Source: Flavihumibacter soli
Lineage (GTDB): Bacteria; Bacteroidota; Bacteroidia; Sphingobacteriales; Sphingobacteriaceae
Reading direction: 5' to 3'
DNA: 64,000 bases
NCBI RefSeq assembly: GCF_010692725.1
Contig: NZ_JAAFZB010000087.1
Span: 1 to 64,000 of the forward strand
A program made the position numbers and the translations under genes. Every line of letters begins with the position of its first letter. The first letter of the stretch is position 1. Under the pieces are notes generated by a model. That model saw only the letters and a program-made list of their open reading frames with translations, did no database searches and was not told the origin of the DNA. This document shows positions 27,162 to 36,486 of the stretch, piece after piece.

Positions 27162-27351
27162 AATATTGAGAAGATACTGGTGCAAGTAATTGTCTTGCAA
27201 TGACAGACAGGTTTTTGAGGGGTAACGATTATTTCATTGTCCCCATCATTTGATCATTTCAATCAAAGTTCCGGACAATAATTATAGTTTTATAAGTATG
27301 TCGCGCTTCAACCCTGCTTGTCGTACTGACATAAATCACTAAAAAAAACTT

Positions 27352-27777
27352 ATGAAGAAGATCCTGACCCTTATTTTATTCTCCGTTATTACACTGTCCA
27401 TCGGCTGCAAGAAATCTGAAACACCTGAATTAAAAACTGAAGTATCGCTGCGAGGTACCTGGGAACTCCGCAGGATCAATGGCGTACAGATTGCGGGCGC
27501 ACCAAGCGTATTCGTTGCGGGTAACGGAAGAATTCTTCAATTTACGGATAAGGAGTTCACACAGGTGAATGCTGGTACTGTTGTCAAGTCCGGAACTTAT
27601 ATGCTGACTAAAGAAAGCTCCTGGGCCGATACAGATGACCGCCTCGTCTACGACTCTGATGATCTCAAACGTTTTGTGACCGTTCAGAATAACATGCTGA
27701 CGATCTATGTGGGTTCTCCAATCGCTTCCGACGGCTGGGAGGAGGTCTACGAACTAATGCCGGCCCATCTCCAATAG
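27352..27777 (+). CDS. Lipoprotein of unknown function (lipocalin-like)
   Basis: A 141-residue lipoprotein with lipobox SIGC (Cys19). The mature part begins LRGTWELRRINGVQ, resembles the small lipocalin-like barrel of Bacteroidota lipoproteins, and ends with EEVYEL. It is monocistronic with an intrinsic terminator 32 bases after the stop. Function unknown. Confidence 0.72.
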   Translation: MKKILTLILFSVITLSIGCKKSETPELKTEVSLRGTWELRRINGVQIAGAPSVFVAGNGRILQFTDKEFTQVNAGTVVKSGTYMLTKESSWADTDDRLVYDSDDLKRFVTVQNNMLTIYVGSPIASDGWEEVYELMPAHLQ

Positions 27778-27808
27778 ATGATTTACGTTGTTTTGAGCCT
27801 AATTATTT

Positions 27809-27838
27809 AATAAGCCTGAAGAGATTCAGGCTTATTTT
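27809..27838 (+). terminator. Intrinsic terminator
   Basis: A perfect 12-bp stem (AATAAGCCTGAA and TTCAGGCTTATT) with loop GAGA, followed by TT. It lies 32 bases after the lipoprotein stop codon. Confidence 0.82.
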
Positions 27839-27941
27839 GTGTTAAGCCCAGGACGTTTGTCTTAGTTGTTTAGGCTGCGTGGAAATTGGAAGATGTAATT
27901 ATATTTATCCTAGCCAACGAAATTTATTGCCAATTAATCAT

Positions 27942-28244
27942 ATGCTTGAATTTTTATTTTCAGCTCTAGCAATAGGCATTTTTCTCTTGCTTTCTTATAC
28001 AATACATAAGCACATTGGTAGGATTCGGCCACTGGTATGGTTTGTTATTGTCGAATTTATTTATGCAGTCGGTACCTACTATTATATCACTATACTGATT
28101 GTGTCGGAAAAGTACTTGATAAATAAGGGCATTGATCTGGGAATGGGGCATGGTAAGCCCATGTTGTTTGCTTCATGGATTATTTGTATGATCTTAGGAA
28201 TCTTTTACATCGGTGGGGCAGCTGGAATTAGAAGAAAATCTTAA
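27942..28244 (+). CDS. Small membrane protein
   Basis: A 100-residue protein with three hydrophobic helices (about residues 2-20, 31-53 and 75-94) and a basic C-terminus. The ATG at 27942 is preferred because the hydrophobic N-terminus begins right there; the frame extends back to a GTG at 27879 with unlikely content. No family recognised. Confidence 0.6.
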   Translation: MLEFLFSALAIGIFLLLSYTIHKHIGRIRPLVWFVIVEFIYAVGTYYYITILIVSEKYLINKGIDLGMGHGKPMLFASWIICMILGIFYIGGAAGIRRKS

Positions 28245-28334
28245 AGTAGTGACCGCTGGCTTTATATCCTGATTGATGATCACCTAAATAAAAAAGCTCA
28301 TTACTTATTGTGTTTTAAGCTCCACCAATAAGTC

Positions 28335-29501
28335 TCAATATCCGCCGCTCGCGCCTCCGCCTCCGAATCGTCCTCCACCAAATGATGTACCTTCTTCAGC
28401 AACGGGCTCTACGGCTGCAGAAAAGGTATCAGCTATTGCCAGCGACTCCAGATTTAGCAGTTCGAATTCCCTTTGTGTCTTAACTTCTGCTGCGGTAAAT
28501 CCTTTCCGGGGTGTGTGAAGATATTTAGTTACCCAAACGGAAAGGCCCAGGAGTATTATTCCCCCGAGGCTTAAAGCTTGCTCGAGGGGCATTAAATGAT
28601 AATAGTAACGGAAAGTAAGGACAGCGGCTACAAGCAGTAATAACCCGCTGCGTAATAAAACCCGGTTCCTGTTCCTGATACCAAGTCCGATATAGATGAA
28701 GGGCAGAAAGATTGTCCAGAGCCAAAAAAACCAGGCTAAGGGAATTGTTTCGCTGACAGTACCATTAAGCATATCGTTGAGCTCTTTTACAGCGTAGTAA
28801 TTGCCGCTGATATAAAAGGTTATCAAGCTAATGACCTGAAGTATCAGGAAATTGTTGGTGTAGAAACGTGTGATGTCCTTGTTTTCGTAGCGTTTTGCAA
28901 TCACGTAACTAAGCCCTGAAAAGGTCATTAGCAAGAAGGGCATGGTGGCTAAGCCAAAGGCACCTGTTTTTTGCCAGGCAAAGAAGACAAATGCCAGGGC
29001 AGACAAATACGCCACGAGGCTCATCAGGATATCGCTGAAGCGAATGGTTAAAAAGAGGCATAACAGGAAAACGAATCCTGACGCAAGCAGATACTGTTCA
29101 CTGCTGCTTTCAACAGCCCAATAGAAGGAGCCCGCAAATAGCCCGGCGAATATCCACAACAGCGCATCGTCAACCCCCGAGCGGTAATGGTGATTGACTC
29201 GTACCATCTTTTCGAGTATTACATAATGAATAATTCCAAGGAATATGAACCAGCCGTAATACTCAACGATCCGCGCTTCAGCAAATACCAGGCTTAAAAA
29301 GCTGCTTGAAAACACAGATATAACCACCGTTAGCAGGAACATTCCCACCCGGGCGAGGAATCCGGGTGTGTAAAATCCTATCGGATAGGCACGCTTAATA
29401 TTCCTTAACTCGTCGTCTGAAACAAGTCCCGCATGGTACTGCTTCTCAACCTCTCGGATCAGTAATAAATTTGACAGCCAGGTTTTATTGTAAATGATCA
29501 T
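28335..29501 (-). CDS. Multi-pass membrane protein (DUF2157/DUF4401-like partner)
   Basis: A 388-residue inner-membrane protein with about nine to ten hydrophobic helices after a cytoplasmic N-terminal segment (residues 1-38 contain a VEKQYHAGLVSDDELRNI-like SHOCT-type helix). The C-terminus is a Gly-rich tail ending GGGASGGY. It overlaps the preceding gene by 17 bases on the same strand, so the two are certainly co-transcribed and probably form a complex. The family has no known function. Confidence 0.75.
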   Translation of the reverse strand: MIIYNKTWLSNLLLIREVEKQYHAGLVSDDELRNIKRAYPIGFYTPGFLARVGMFLLTVVISVFSSSFLSLVFAEARIVEYYGWFIFLGIIHYVILEKMVRVNHHYRSGVDDALLWIFAGLFAGSFYWAVESSSEQYLLASGFVFLLCLFLTIRFSDILMSLVAYLSALAFVFFAWQKTGAFGLATMPFLLMTFSGLSYVIAKRYENKDITRFYTNNFLILQVISLITFYISGNYYAVKELNDMLNGTVSETIPLAWFFWLWTIFLPFIYIGLGIRNRNRVLLRSGLLLLVAAVLTFRYYYHLMPLEQALSLGGIILLGLSVWVTKYLHTPRKGFTAAEVKTQREFELLNLESLAIADTFSAAVEPVAEEGTSFGGGRFGGGGASGGY

Positions 29502-30474
29502 TACTCTTGAGTTTGCGGTTAAGGTTTGTAAGAAAAATGATTAGTCCGAAGCCTGAGGAAACGAAATATAAACTGATCAGGTAAAAACCTTCAGACTCAG
29601 CGACCTTAATAACTGATCTGATAATCAGTCCGCTAAAGGCTATATAATTGTACAGCACACACAGCAATAGAAAATAAAATGACCTCTTTCTGTAGGCATC
29701 TTTGAAAATAAACCAGGTCAAGACTGCCAAACAGCTTAACCAGATGAAGGAGAGGCCGTAATCGTAAAAAAAGTATCCGGATAATAAAGCAATAAATGTT
29801 ACATGCACCCCATAATGGTGATAGCTGAAAGCGAAGTGTTTCTTGATGCCGTAATAATTTGTCGCCCAACCTGCCACCAGCAGTAAGCATCCAAGAAGGA
29901 GATAGGTGTAAATGAATTTTTCATTATTAAAATTGGCATGCTCCAGTAAATCTTTCGGGGTGACTGTAACTCCCATCCATATGGCAAGGTTTGTAATAGC
30001 TAATGTCAGCACGCCGATATGATCGAAATAGTAGGCAAAAAAGAACAAGACGACCATCGGTAAGAAGGTAGCTAAACCGTATTTGTCGCCAAAAACTCCA
30101 TACTGAACCTGCAGGTAGCCAATCAAGCTGAGAAAACTCAATACGCCAAGTAAAAGAACATAATCAAAAAGTGAATTCGGAGATTCTACCTTTGCGAAGC
30201 TAAAAGGCTTTTTATTTTTATTGCACCACCCTAAACATCCCGCACAAAGTACAGCGATAAAAGCAAGCACAACCTGGTGCCCGATGCTATCAATATTCTT
30301 ATAAACCAGAATTCCTAAACCTGTACTCAGTAATAATACCCCTGTATATAATGCCGTTTTTAATTCCCAGTGAACAGAGAATAAAGGTGAAGATTGCCGC
30401 TGCTTAATTTTCTTAAAACTCTCGTCACTTAACAAACCCTCTGAATGCAGGTGGTCAAAAACGGTATTGTTCAT
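29485..30474 (-). CDS. DUF2157 domain membrane protein
   Basis: A 329-residue protein with an N-terminal helix HLHSEGLLSDESFKKI typical of DUF2157 proteins and about nine transmembrane helices. The start codon overlaps nothing upstream; its end overlaps the next membrane gene by 17 bases. Both are single-function unknowns that are often paired in Bacteroidota. A 19-bp inverted repeat lies about 200 bases upstream. Confidence 0.75.
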   Translation of the reverse strand: MNNTVFDHLHSEGLLSDESFKKIKQRQSSPLFSVHWELKTALYTGVLLLSTGLGILVYKNIDSIGHQVVLAFIAVLCAGCLGWCNKNKKPFSFAKVESPNSLFDYVLLLGVLSFLSLIGYLQVQYGVFGDKYGLATFLPMVVLFFFAYYFDHIGVLTLAITNLAIWMGVTVTPKDLLEHANFNNEKFIYTYLLLGCLLLVAGWATNYYGIKKHFAFSYHHYGVHVTFIALLSGYFFYDYGLSFIWLSCLAVLTWFIFKDAYRKRSFYFLLLCVLYNYIAFSGLIIRSVIKVAESEGFYLISLYFVSSGFGLIIFLTNLNRKLKSNDHLQ

Positions 30475-30665
30475 TGATTGAGTTGTGAAAGATTAAAAGA
30501 TAATATCGGAATAATAATAACAATAATCTGCTTACTATCAGCCGCTTTGTGAATCATTCCTTAAAATTAAAAGCAAACAAGAGTCTTGAAATGAAGTAAG
30601 TGATTTTTATGATATCAGTGACCCCTTGGAGGCAAACCGCTTAGGTCAGGGAGGGGTCTGCTAGT

Positions 30666-30694
30666 GGTTAGTCCGCTAATTTAGTGGACTAACC
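30666..30694. repeat. 29-bp near-perfect inverted repeat
   Basis: GGTTAGTCC at the left and GGACTAACC at the right form a hairpin; the inner part continues pairing with a single G-T wobble. It lies downstream of the map stop and upstream of the DUF2157 gene. No T-run follows on either strand, so it is not a normal terminator. Its 19-base core (30671-30689, minus strand) differs from the repeat before the 51.7-kb TonB receptor only by transitions (14 of 19 identical). Confidence 0.5.
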
Positions 30695-30730
30695 TTTACC
30701 TGAGTGCTACATGACCTATCCGGGATGTAT

Positions 30731-31495
30731 TTAATTCCAAATACCGTTTGCAGCGGTAAAAATTAACGGCTCAGCATTTGTCACCATGATCGTATGCTCA
30801 TGCTGTGCAACATATCCGCCCTTGTTACCGACTAATGTCCAGCCATCTGCCTGCGTTTCGGCGATAGTCGATTTGGTAGAAATGAAGGTTTCTATTGCCA
30901 CAACAGAGTTTTTCCTGAAACGGGTTGTATTATACCTGTCCGGATAATTAGCAATCTCATGCGGTTCTTCATGCAGGCTGCGACCTATGCCATGCCCGGT
31001 TAGATTCTTGATAACGGTATACCCGGTCTTTTTGGCTTCAGTTTCTATCAGTCGGCCAATATCTGCTACTCTAACGCCTCCGCGTATACTGCTGATGGCT
31101 TTATACAATATATTTTTTGAAGTATTAACCAAATGCTTGTGGTTATAAATGTCATCGCCCAGTACAAAGGAACCACCGTTATCTGACCAGTAGCCTTTTA
31201 ATTCCGCCGACACATCAACATTTATCAAATCGCCGTCCTGCAATATTTTTTTTGCTGTGGGAATACCATGTGCGACTTCATTGTTAACACTTATGCAGGT
31301 CCATCCCGGGAAGCCGTAACTCAATGCAGGAGCCGAATTTGCACCAAGCTTTTTTAAGATTGCACCACCAAAATCATCGAGTTGTTTAGCAGTGATCCCT
31401 GGCCTGGCATAGTCACGCATTTCCTTTAAAGTAATTGCAACAGCGTCGCTGGCCTTCTGCATTCCAATGAGTTCTGCTTCTGATGATATAGACAT
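30731..31495 (-). CDS. map: Type I methionine aminopeptidase
   Basis: A 254-residue enzyme that removes the initiator methionine from new proteins. The metal ligands are visible in order: Asp in NVDVSAEL, Asp in YWSDNGG, His in GHGIGRSLHEEP, Glu in AIETF and Glu in AQHEHT. The ATG at 31495 is chosen over one at 31543 because an exact TAAATTTG promoter element lies between them (31513-31520 on the minus strand), so the longer form would start before the transcript. It has none of the long N-terminal extension of some family members. It is not next to ribosomal protein genes, so this may be a second copy. Confidence 0.9.
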   Translation of the reverse strand: MSISSEAELIGMQKASDAVAITLKEMRDYARPGITAKQLDDFGGAILKKLGANSAPALSYGFPGWTCISVNNEVAHGIPTAKKILQDGDLINVDVSAELKGYWSDNGGSFVLGDDIYNHKHLVNTSKNILYKAISSIRGGVRVADIGRLIETEAKKTGYTVIKNLTGHGIGRSLHEEPHEIANYPDRYNTTRFRKNSVVAIETFISTKSTIAETQADGWTLVGNKGGYVAQHEHTIMVTNAEPLIFTAANGIWN

Positions 31496-31512
31496 GGAGG
31501 TGATGTTTTTTG

Positions 31513-31520
31513 CAAATTTA
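31513..31520 (-). promoter_or_regulatory. -7 element of map
   Basis: The minus strand reads TAAATTTG, an exact TAnnTTTG match, 17 bases before the ATG at 31495. No TTG was found at the expected upstream spacing. It decides the choice of start codon for map. Confidence 0.45.
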
Positions 31521-31725
31521 AAAGGTTTACACGGATCATTCATCTACCTTCTTATCTCATGTCACATTTGCTTGGTTAATTTGCTTTTAAAGTAAAAAAT
31601 AATAGCTTTAGAACTATATAATGATCCGATTGAGTTTATGCAGACTTGAACAAAGAGCCTCGATAGACCCACCACCGCCGAGCGTAAAATATTAGGCGTA
31701 ATCATTCCCCATTAAAAGCGATTTT

Positions 31726-32681
31726 ATGAAGCAAGCAAGACACAGTTTTTATTCATTAATTATTCTTTGCTTCTTTTCCTTCTGTCTTTACGGACAGGCA
31801 AACCATAAGCTAACAAGTATTGCCGGAAGCACAGGTAACCAGCTGGAAGTCATAGACTGGGGCGGCAAGGGGCAGGTTATCCTGTTTTTAACCGGGCTTG
31901 GCAATACGGGCCATGTATATGATGGTTTTGCACCAAAATTTACCGATAAGTTTCATGTGTATGGGATGAGCCGCAGAGGCTATGGGGCTTCTGAACAAAC
32001 CAATACAGGCTATGGCATTGATACGCTGACGAAAGATATTCTTTCCGTTGTGATGGTATAGGCGTCAGGAAGGTTATTTTGATTGGACACTCCATTGCCG
32101 GTGATGAAATATCTCTTTTTGCCACCCAGTATCCCGACAGGGTTTTGAAGGTTATTTATCTTGACGCAGCGTATGACCACAGCAATTTAGAAGATCTCCC
32201 TTTTCCCGACTTTCCTGCGGCGACTGCGAAAGACAGCCTTTCCGTTCAGGATTTGAATAATGACCTCAAAAGGATCAGAGGATTTGTTTTCCCCGAAGAT
32301 GAGCTTAGACACCAGTATATCTTTTCTGCCCAAAATTTCCGTGTCGGATCAGTGACACCCTATAGCGTCTCAGGCGCTATTGTGCAAGGGGTACGAATGC
32401 AGAATTATACAGCTGTGAAATGCCCTGCCTTAGCAATTTACGGTCAGCGGAACACTGCGCAGCAATGGTTTCCATCCTACACTTACATGGACCCGGCTAA
32501 CCAGCAAAGGGCAGCGAACGACTTCATGCCTGCATGGAAGATTTATTACGCTGCGGAGATCAACCGCTTTAAAAGTGAAAAGCCGGATGGCATAGTGAAA
32601 GAAATACCAGGAGCAGATCATTATGTTTTCTTAACAAGTCCTGGAGAAACGGAAAGATTGATCCGGGAGTTTCTGGATTAG
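31726..32681 (+). pseudogene. Secreted alpha/beta-hydrolase with single-base frameshift
   Basis: The frame from the ATG at 31726 encodes a signal peptide (cleavage near LYGQA) and the first strands of an alpha/beta-hydrolase (IDWGGKGQVILFLTGLGNTG, RRGYGAS) and stops at 32061. The rest continues in another frame with the nucleophile Ser in GHSIAGDE and the catalytic His in GADHYVF. At 32047-32052 GTTGTGAT should read GTTTGTGAT to give the expected VCDGIGVRKV, so one T is missing. All other features of a serine hydrolase are intact, so this is a recent mutation or a sequencing error. Confidence 0.8.
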
Positions 32682-32690
32682 GGTGGTAGA

Positions 32691-32907
32691 AGGTAACAGG
32701 TGGCAGGTAACAGGTGTCAGGTGCCGGGTATGGCGTAACAGGTGTCAGGTGTGAGGTAACAGGTATTAGGTAACGGGTATCAGGGATCAGGTATCAGGTA
32801 ACGGGTATCAGGTATCAGGTAACAGGTATCAGGTAACGGGTATCAGGTAACAGGTATCAGGTAACGGGTATCAGGTAACAGGTATCAGGTAACAGGCTTC
32901 AGGGAAT
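32691..32907. repeat. 31-copy tandem heptamer array (AGGTAAC/AGGTATC)
   Basis: The segment divides without remainder into 31 heptamers. The commonest are AGGTAAC, AGGTATC and GGGTATC, with AGGTGTC and similar variants at the left end. Order in the right half alternates AGGTAAC and AGGTATC in a period of 14. It starts 10 bases after the hydrolase stop codon. A four-unit copy occurs at 42907-42934. No gene or known function is attached. Confidence 0.9.
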
Positions 32908-32913
32908 AAGTTC

Positions 32914-32985
32914 GCACATTATCACATTTGCACATTATCTCATTATCACATTAGCAAATTACCACATTAGCAAATTGTCTCATTT
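32914..32985. repeat. Nine-copy tandem octamer array (NCACATTA)
   Basis: It divides into nine octamers, such as GCACATTA, TCACATTT, TCTCATTA, TCACATTA and GCAAATTA, immediately after the heptamer array. The related TAATTTGC-type sequence occurs at 16290-16346. It forms the region between the hydrolase pseudogene and the next TPR gene. Confidence 0.8.
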
Positions 32986-33013
32986 TCATTAAATTTAATA
33001 TGGTCAAAATCAT

Positions 33014-34762
33014 ATGTATATGAAGAGGAATACCCTTTTTGCTGTAGCACTGCCCGTACTGGCGCTCTTATTATTTGAAGATCATTCTTCAAAGGTTAGG
33101 GAGGTTTATTCAGCTTATAGAAATTCGATCAAAAGCCCAATGTGTACTGGCAATTTAAAAGCTTCGGACCTTGTCACCATTGTGGATACTGCTAAAGCCC
33201 GGCCTGTCATTTTTAGCGGTTTAGGGGATCATCACTTTAAAGTGAGTACCAGCAACGCGTCTGCTCAGAAGTTTTTTGACCAAGGATTAGCCTTGTATTA
33301 TGCATTTAACCATGCCGAGGCTTACCGCTCATTTAACGAGGCTTCGCGACTTGATCCGGCTTGTGCAATGGCTTTTTGGGGCCAGGCCCTTTGTCTGGGA
33401 CCGAATATCAATGCGCCGATGGATGCAGCCGATGCAACTGTGGTGTTTAATGCTATTCAGAAAGCGGTATTTTTAGCCCCCAAGTCAACGGAAAAGGAAC
33501 AGGCATATATCATGGCTTTGTCCAAAAGATATGTAGCCAACCCGCCTGAAAATCGGGCCCATCTGGACAGCGCTTATGCCAATGCCATGAAAAAGGTGGT
33601 GGCCAAATATCCTTCCGACCTGGATGCTGCCAGTTTATACGCAGAAGCATTAATGGATCTAAGTCCCTGGAACTTTTGGCTGAAGGACGGCAGTGCGCAG
33701 CCCTGGACGGCGGAAATAACGGAGCTTCTGGAGTCGGTTTTAAAGAGAGACCCTGATCATGTGGGGGCTAACCATTTTTATATTCATACTGTGGAAGCAT
33801 CGCAGACCGCTGAACGCGGCATGCCCAGCGCGAAACGTTTAGAAACATTATTGCCTGCTGCCGGTCACCTGGTACACATGCCCTCGCATATTTATATCCG
33901 TACGGGGCGGTATCACGAAGGTTCTGTTACCAATGAGGCTTCGGTCAAAGCCGACCAGGCCTATCTGAACCAATGCAATTCGCAGGGCCTGTATGCCCTG
34001 GTTTACCATCCGCATAATTATCATTTCCTTTGGGCTTGTACCACCCTGGAAGGTCGGGGGAAATATGCTGTTGAAGTTGCTCAGACGCTTGGTTCAAAAC
34101 AGGATGCTGCTATGATGGTAAGTCCGTTCGGATTCCAGGTGCAGCATTTCTCCGTGACCCCCATTTTTGCGATGGTTCGCTTTGGGAAATGGGACGACCT
34201 GTTAAAAATTCCGGAACCTGATAAAAAGACTGTATATGCAAGGGCGATGTGGCACTACGGCCGCGGCGTAGCTTATGCCAGGCAGGGAATGATTGATAAG
34301 GCAGAACGTGAACGATCAGCTTTGCTTCCGCTGATGAAAGACTCCACCTTAAATAGTATTTCTGTCGGTGCTTTAAATACACCGTATGCCTTGATGGAGA
34401 TTGCCGAAAAGATAATAAGTGCCGAAATTTATGCAGCAAAGAGAAATTACGATAAAGCTATTCCGCTTTTCAAGGAAGCAGTGGATCTGGAGGATAAGTT
34501 GAATTATAATGAGCCTGCAGATTGGCATCAACCGGTGCGCCAGATTCTGGGCGCTGTTTTGCTCGAAAAAGGGTCTGCTAAGGAGGCAGAGAAGGTCTAT
34601 CTTGAAGACCTGAGGATCTATCCTCAGAATGGCTGGTCCTTATTTGGCTTGCAGCAGAGTTTACTGAAACAAGGCCGGAAGAAAGAGGCCATGAAGGTTA
34701 AAAAACGTTTTGATAAAGCGTTCGCTTACGCTGACGTTAAATTGGCCAGTTCAAGGTTTTGA
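33014..34762 (+). CDS. Secreted TPR protein
   Basis: A 582-residue protein with an N-terminal signal or anchor (residues 3-20) and tetratricopeptide repeats: FFDQGLALYYAFNHAEAYRSF near residue 87, given in parts, and others in the C-terminal third. The middle contains HFYIHTVEAS and HMPSHIYIRTGRY, whose His-rich motifs are typical of this uncharacterised family and suggest metal binding. It begins 28 bases after the octamer array and uses the first ATG (an alternative ATG is at 33020). Function unknown. Confidence 0.75.
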   Translation: MYMKRNTLFAVALPVLALLLFEDHSSKVREVYSAYRNSIKSPMCTGNLKASDLVTIVDTAKARPVIFSGLGDHHFKVSTSNASAQKFFDQGLALYYAFNHAEAYRSFNEASRLDPACAMAFWGQALCLGPNINAPMDAADATVVFNAIQKAVFLAPKSTEKEQAYIMALSKRYVANPPENRAHLDSAYANAMKKVVAKYPSDLDAASLYAEALMDLSPWNFWLKDGSAQPWTAEITELLESVLKRDPDHVGANHFYIHTVEASQTAERGMPSAKRLETLLPAAGHLVHMPSHIYIRTGRYHEGSVTNEASVKADQAYLNQCNSQGLYALVYHPHNYHFLWACTTLEGRGKYAVEVAQTLGSKQDAAMMVSPFGFQVQHFSVTPIFAMVRFGKWDDLLKIPEPDKKTVYARAMWHYGRGVAYARQGMIDKAERERSALLPLMKDSTLNSISVGALNTPYALMEIAEKIISAEIYAAKRNYDKAIPLFKEAVDLEDKLNYNEPADWHQPVRQILGAVLLEKGSAKEAEKVYLEDLRIYPQNGWSLFGLQQSLLKQGRKKEAMKVKKRFDKAFAYADVKLASSRF

Positions 34763-34957
34763 TGATTTGGGCTTGGGAGGTAGTACGAGTGGTGGAGATC
34801 AATCCGCTGATTTACTCAACTATGCACTGCATTCCGGTATTAATTATATATAAATTTTTTTTCCTAGTTATCCTCATTTTCCTGTAACTCGACTACCGGA
34901 TTATACGTATTGAAATTAAAATTTAATTATTTATACATACCATACGTATTGTCGACC

Positions 34958-35551
34958 ATGAATTTTCTTTACAGATTAATTTTCGTTTTATTTATTGTCA
35001 CGACTGCCCTGCACAGTTCCACTGCACAGGAGGTGACAACCAAACCCTCGCCGTTCCGTTTTTTAATTAGTGTCGCGGGGGAATTCGGCGGTGACAAAAT
35101 CGCCGTCACCCACTTTACTGACGGTCAGACCCAATCGATGCCGGCCGGGCAAGGCGTATCGATAGCAGTGGGTGGCCAGTACCAGATTCCAAAAGCGGAA
35201 AAATTCTTATTGCGCGGGACAGTCGGCTTCAAGTATATAACCACCATGGCGTCGAACGCAAACATCCGCTTAACAAGGGTGCCTGTCATTTTTTCCGCCA
35301 ATTATATGGCCGCAAAAAAGTTACGCCTGAGCGCAGGCCTGACCAGTCACCAGGGCATTCAATTCAATGCTGACGGATTGGGCGAGGACGCTAAATTTAA
35401 AAGTGCTGCCGGACCGATCTTCGAGATCGCCTATCATGGTATTGGCCTTACCTATACGGCCATGACCTATAAAGACAGCCAAAATGCAAGTTATTCGGCA
35501 AATTCAATAGGGGTGTCGTTAAGTACAACGATCGGAAAAAAGGGTAAATAA
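34958..35551 (+). CDS. Small outer-membrane beta-barrel-like protein
   Basis: A 197-residue protein with a signal peptide (cleavage near SSTAQE, residue 24) and a mature part of alternating amphipathic strands (RFLISVAGEFGG, GVSIAVGGQYQI, GVSLSTTIGKK), like eight-stranded OmpA-type barrels. The ATG at 34958 is preferred to a TTG at 34910 because the signal peptide starts there. No family name is certain. Confidence 0.6.
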   Translation: MNFLYRLIFVLFIVTTALHSSTAQEVTTKPSPFRFLISVAGEFGGDKIAVTHFTDGQTQSMPAGQGVSIAVGGQYQIPKAEKFLLRGTVGFKYITTMASNANIRLTRVPVIFSANYMAAKKLRLSAGLTSHQGIQFNADGLGEDAKFKSAAGPIFEIAYHGIGLTYTAMTYKDSQNASYSANSIGVSLSTTIGKKGK

Positions 35552-35666
35552 CTTTTCAGGTAACGGTAAAAAACAGGAGGATATAAGGCATTGCTGACAG
35601 TACCTGTCGGCAGTGCTTTTTCCCATTTGCCAAGCCCGAGGGGGTAAATGAATAAAAAGACCTTTT

Positions 35667-36416
35667 TCAATCTCCACGGTACTCATTTTTCAAAAAATAC
35701 TCCAGATAGAACCGGGGATCAGAATGTGAGGTTGTGTTATTTCCTGTTCTGGGTGCGATAGTAAATAAACCCTGGTTAAAGGGCTCAAAAAAGGATCGGG
35801 ATTCCTCTGTTAGCAGCATTTGCCGGGCTCCTTTCCCTGTCAGTGCGCTAAAATCGTTCATGGAATAATCAGCCGGGCCGAGAAGTTCCTCAATAGAATG
35901 ACCAGAGAAGTTCCGTCTTACTAGGTATCCCGAAGCTACAAAAGCGATCTCATGAGTAGAAATATAAGGGAGCTTCAAATCTCCATGATAACCGTTATTC
36001 AATCCCCAGCTAAGATTGTCAAAAAAATTAGCACAGCGCAGGTGTTTTATGTTCAAAGCCGATAGCAAATTGAGCTCTTTTTCAAAAGAATGCAACAGAG
36101 AAGGACTGCCATTCTTTTCGGTTACAGCGTTACTGATGTTTACAATATGGCTTACCTGACTTTCTTCAAGCACGCTTCTTAACAATGCGGCATAGTCATG
36201 CCATACCGGGTAAAGAGAACCCGGAAGTATGGTGAGAAGGCTTGTAGCTCCCGACAGTATTTGTTCAAGGAAATTGCGGTCCATCAGATCGCCTCTTCGG
36301 AATCCCTGTATCTCTGAGTTTGCCAACCCAATTCCAAGGAAAGGGGTATTTGTTTCCTGAAGTTTAGCGGTTATTTTTGATCCTACATTTCCCGTGGCTC
36401 CTAATACAACGATCAT
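35667..36416 (-). CDS. NAD(P)-binding NmrA/SDR-type protein
   Basis: A 249-residue Rossmann protein with the NAD(P) motif VLGATGNVGSK at the N-terminus. The overall sequence is of the NmrA-like/atypical SDR group. The catalytic Tyr-Lys pair of true SDR enzymes is not evident, so it may be a quinone or sugar reductase or a sensor. It is divergent from an HxlR-type regulator with a 70-base spacer, the usual arrangement for an HxlR-controlled reductase. Confidence 0.8.
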   Translation of the reverse strand: MIVVLGATGNVGSKITAKLQETNTPFLGIGLANSEIQGFRRGDLMDRNFLEQILSGATSLLTILPGSLYPVWHDYAALLRSVLEESQVSHIVNISNAVTEKNGSPSLLHSFEKELNLLSALNIKHLRCANFFDNLSWGLNNGYHGDLKLPYISTHEIAFVASGYLVRRNFSGHSIEELLGPADYSMNDFSALTGKGARQMLLTEESRSFFEPFNQGLFTIAPRTGNNTTSHSDPRFYLEYFLKNEYRGD

Positions 36417-36486
36417 AGTGTTTGAATTATTTTTATATCCCTTGATTTCGGAGACAAGTCTAACTGAACCTTAAAATATATCCTAT

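Noticed and set aside
30666-30694. Terminator of map
   Set aside because: The stem is strong but neither strand has a T-run after it; it is reported as an inverted repeat.
32691-32985. Possible CRISPR array
   Set aside because: Units of seven and eight bases with no unique spacers and no cas genes; these are simple tandem repeats.
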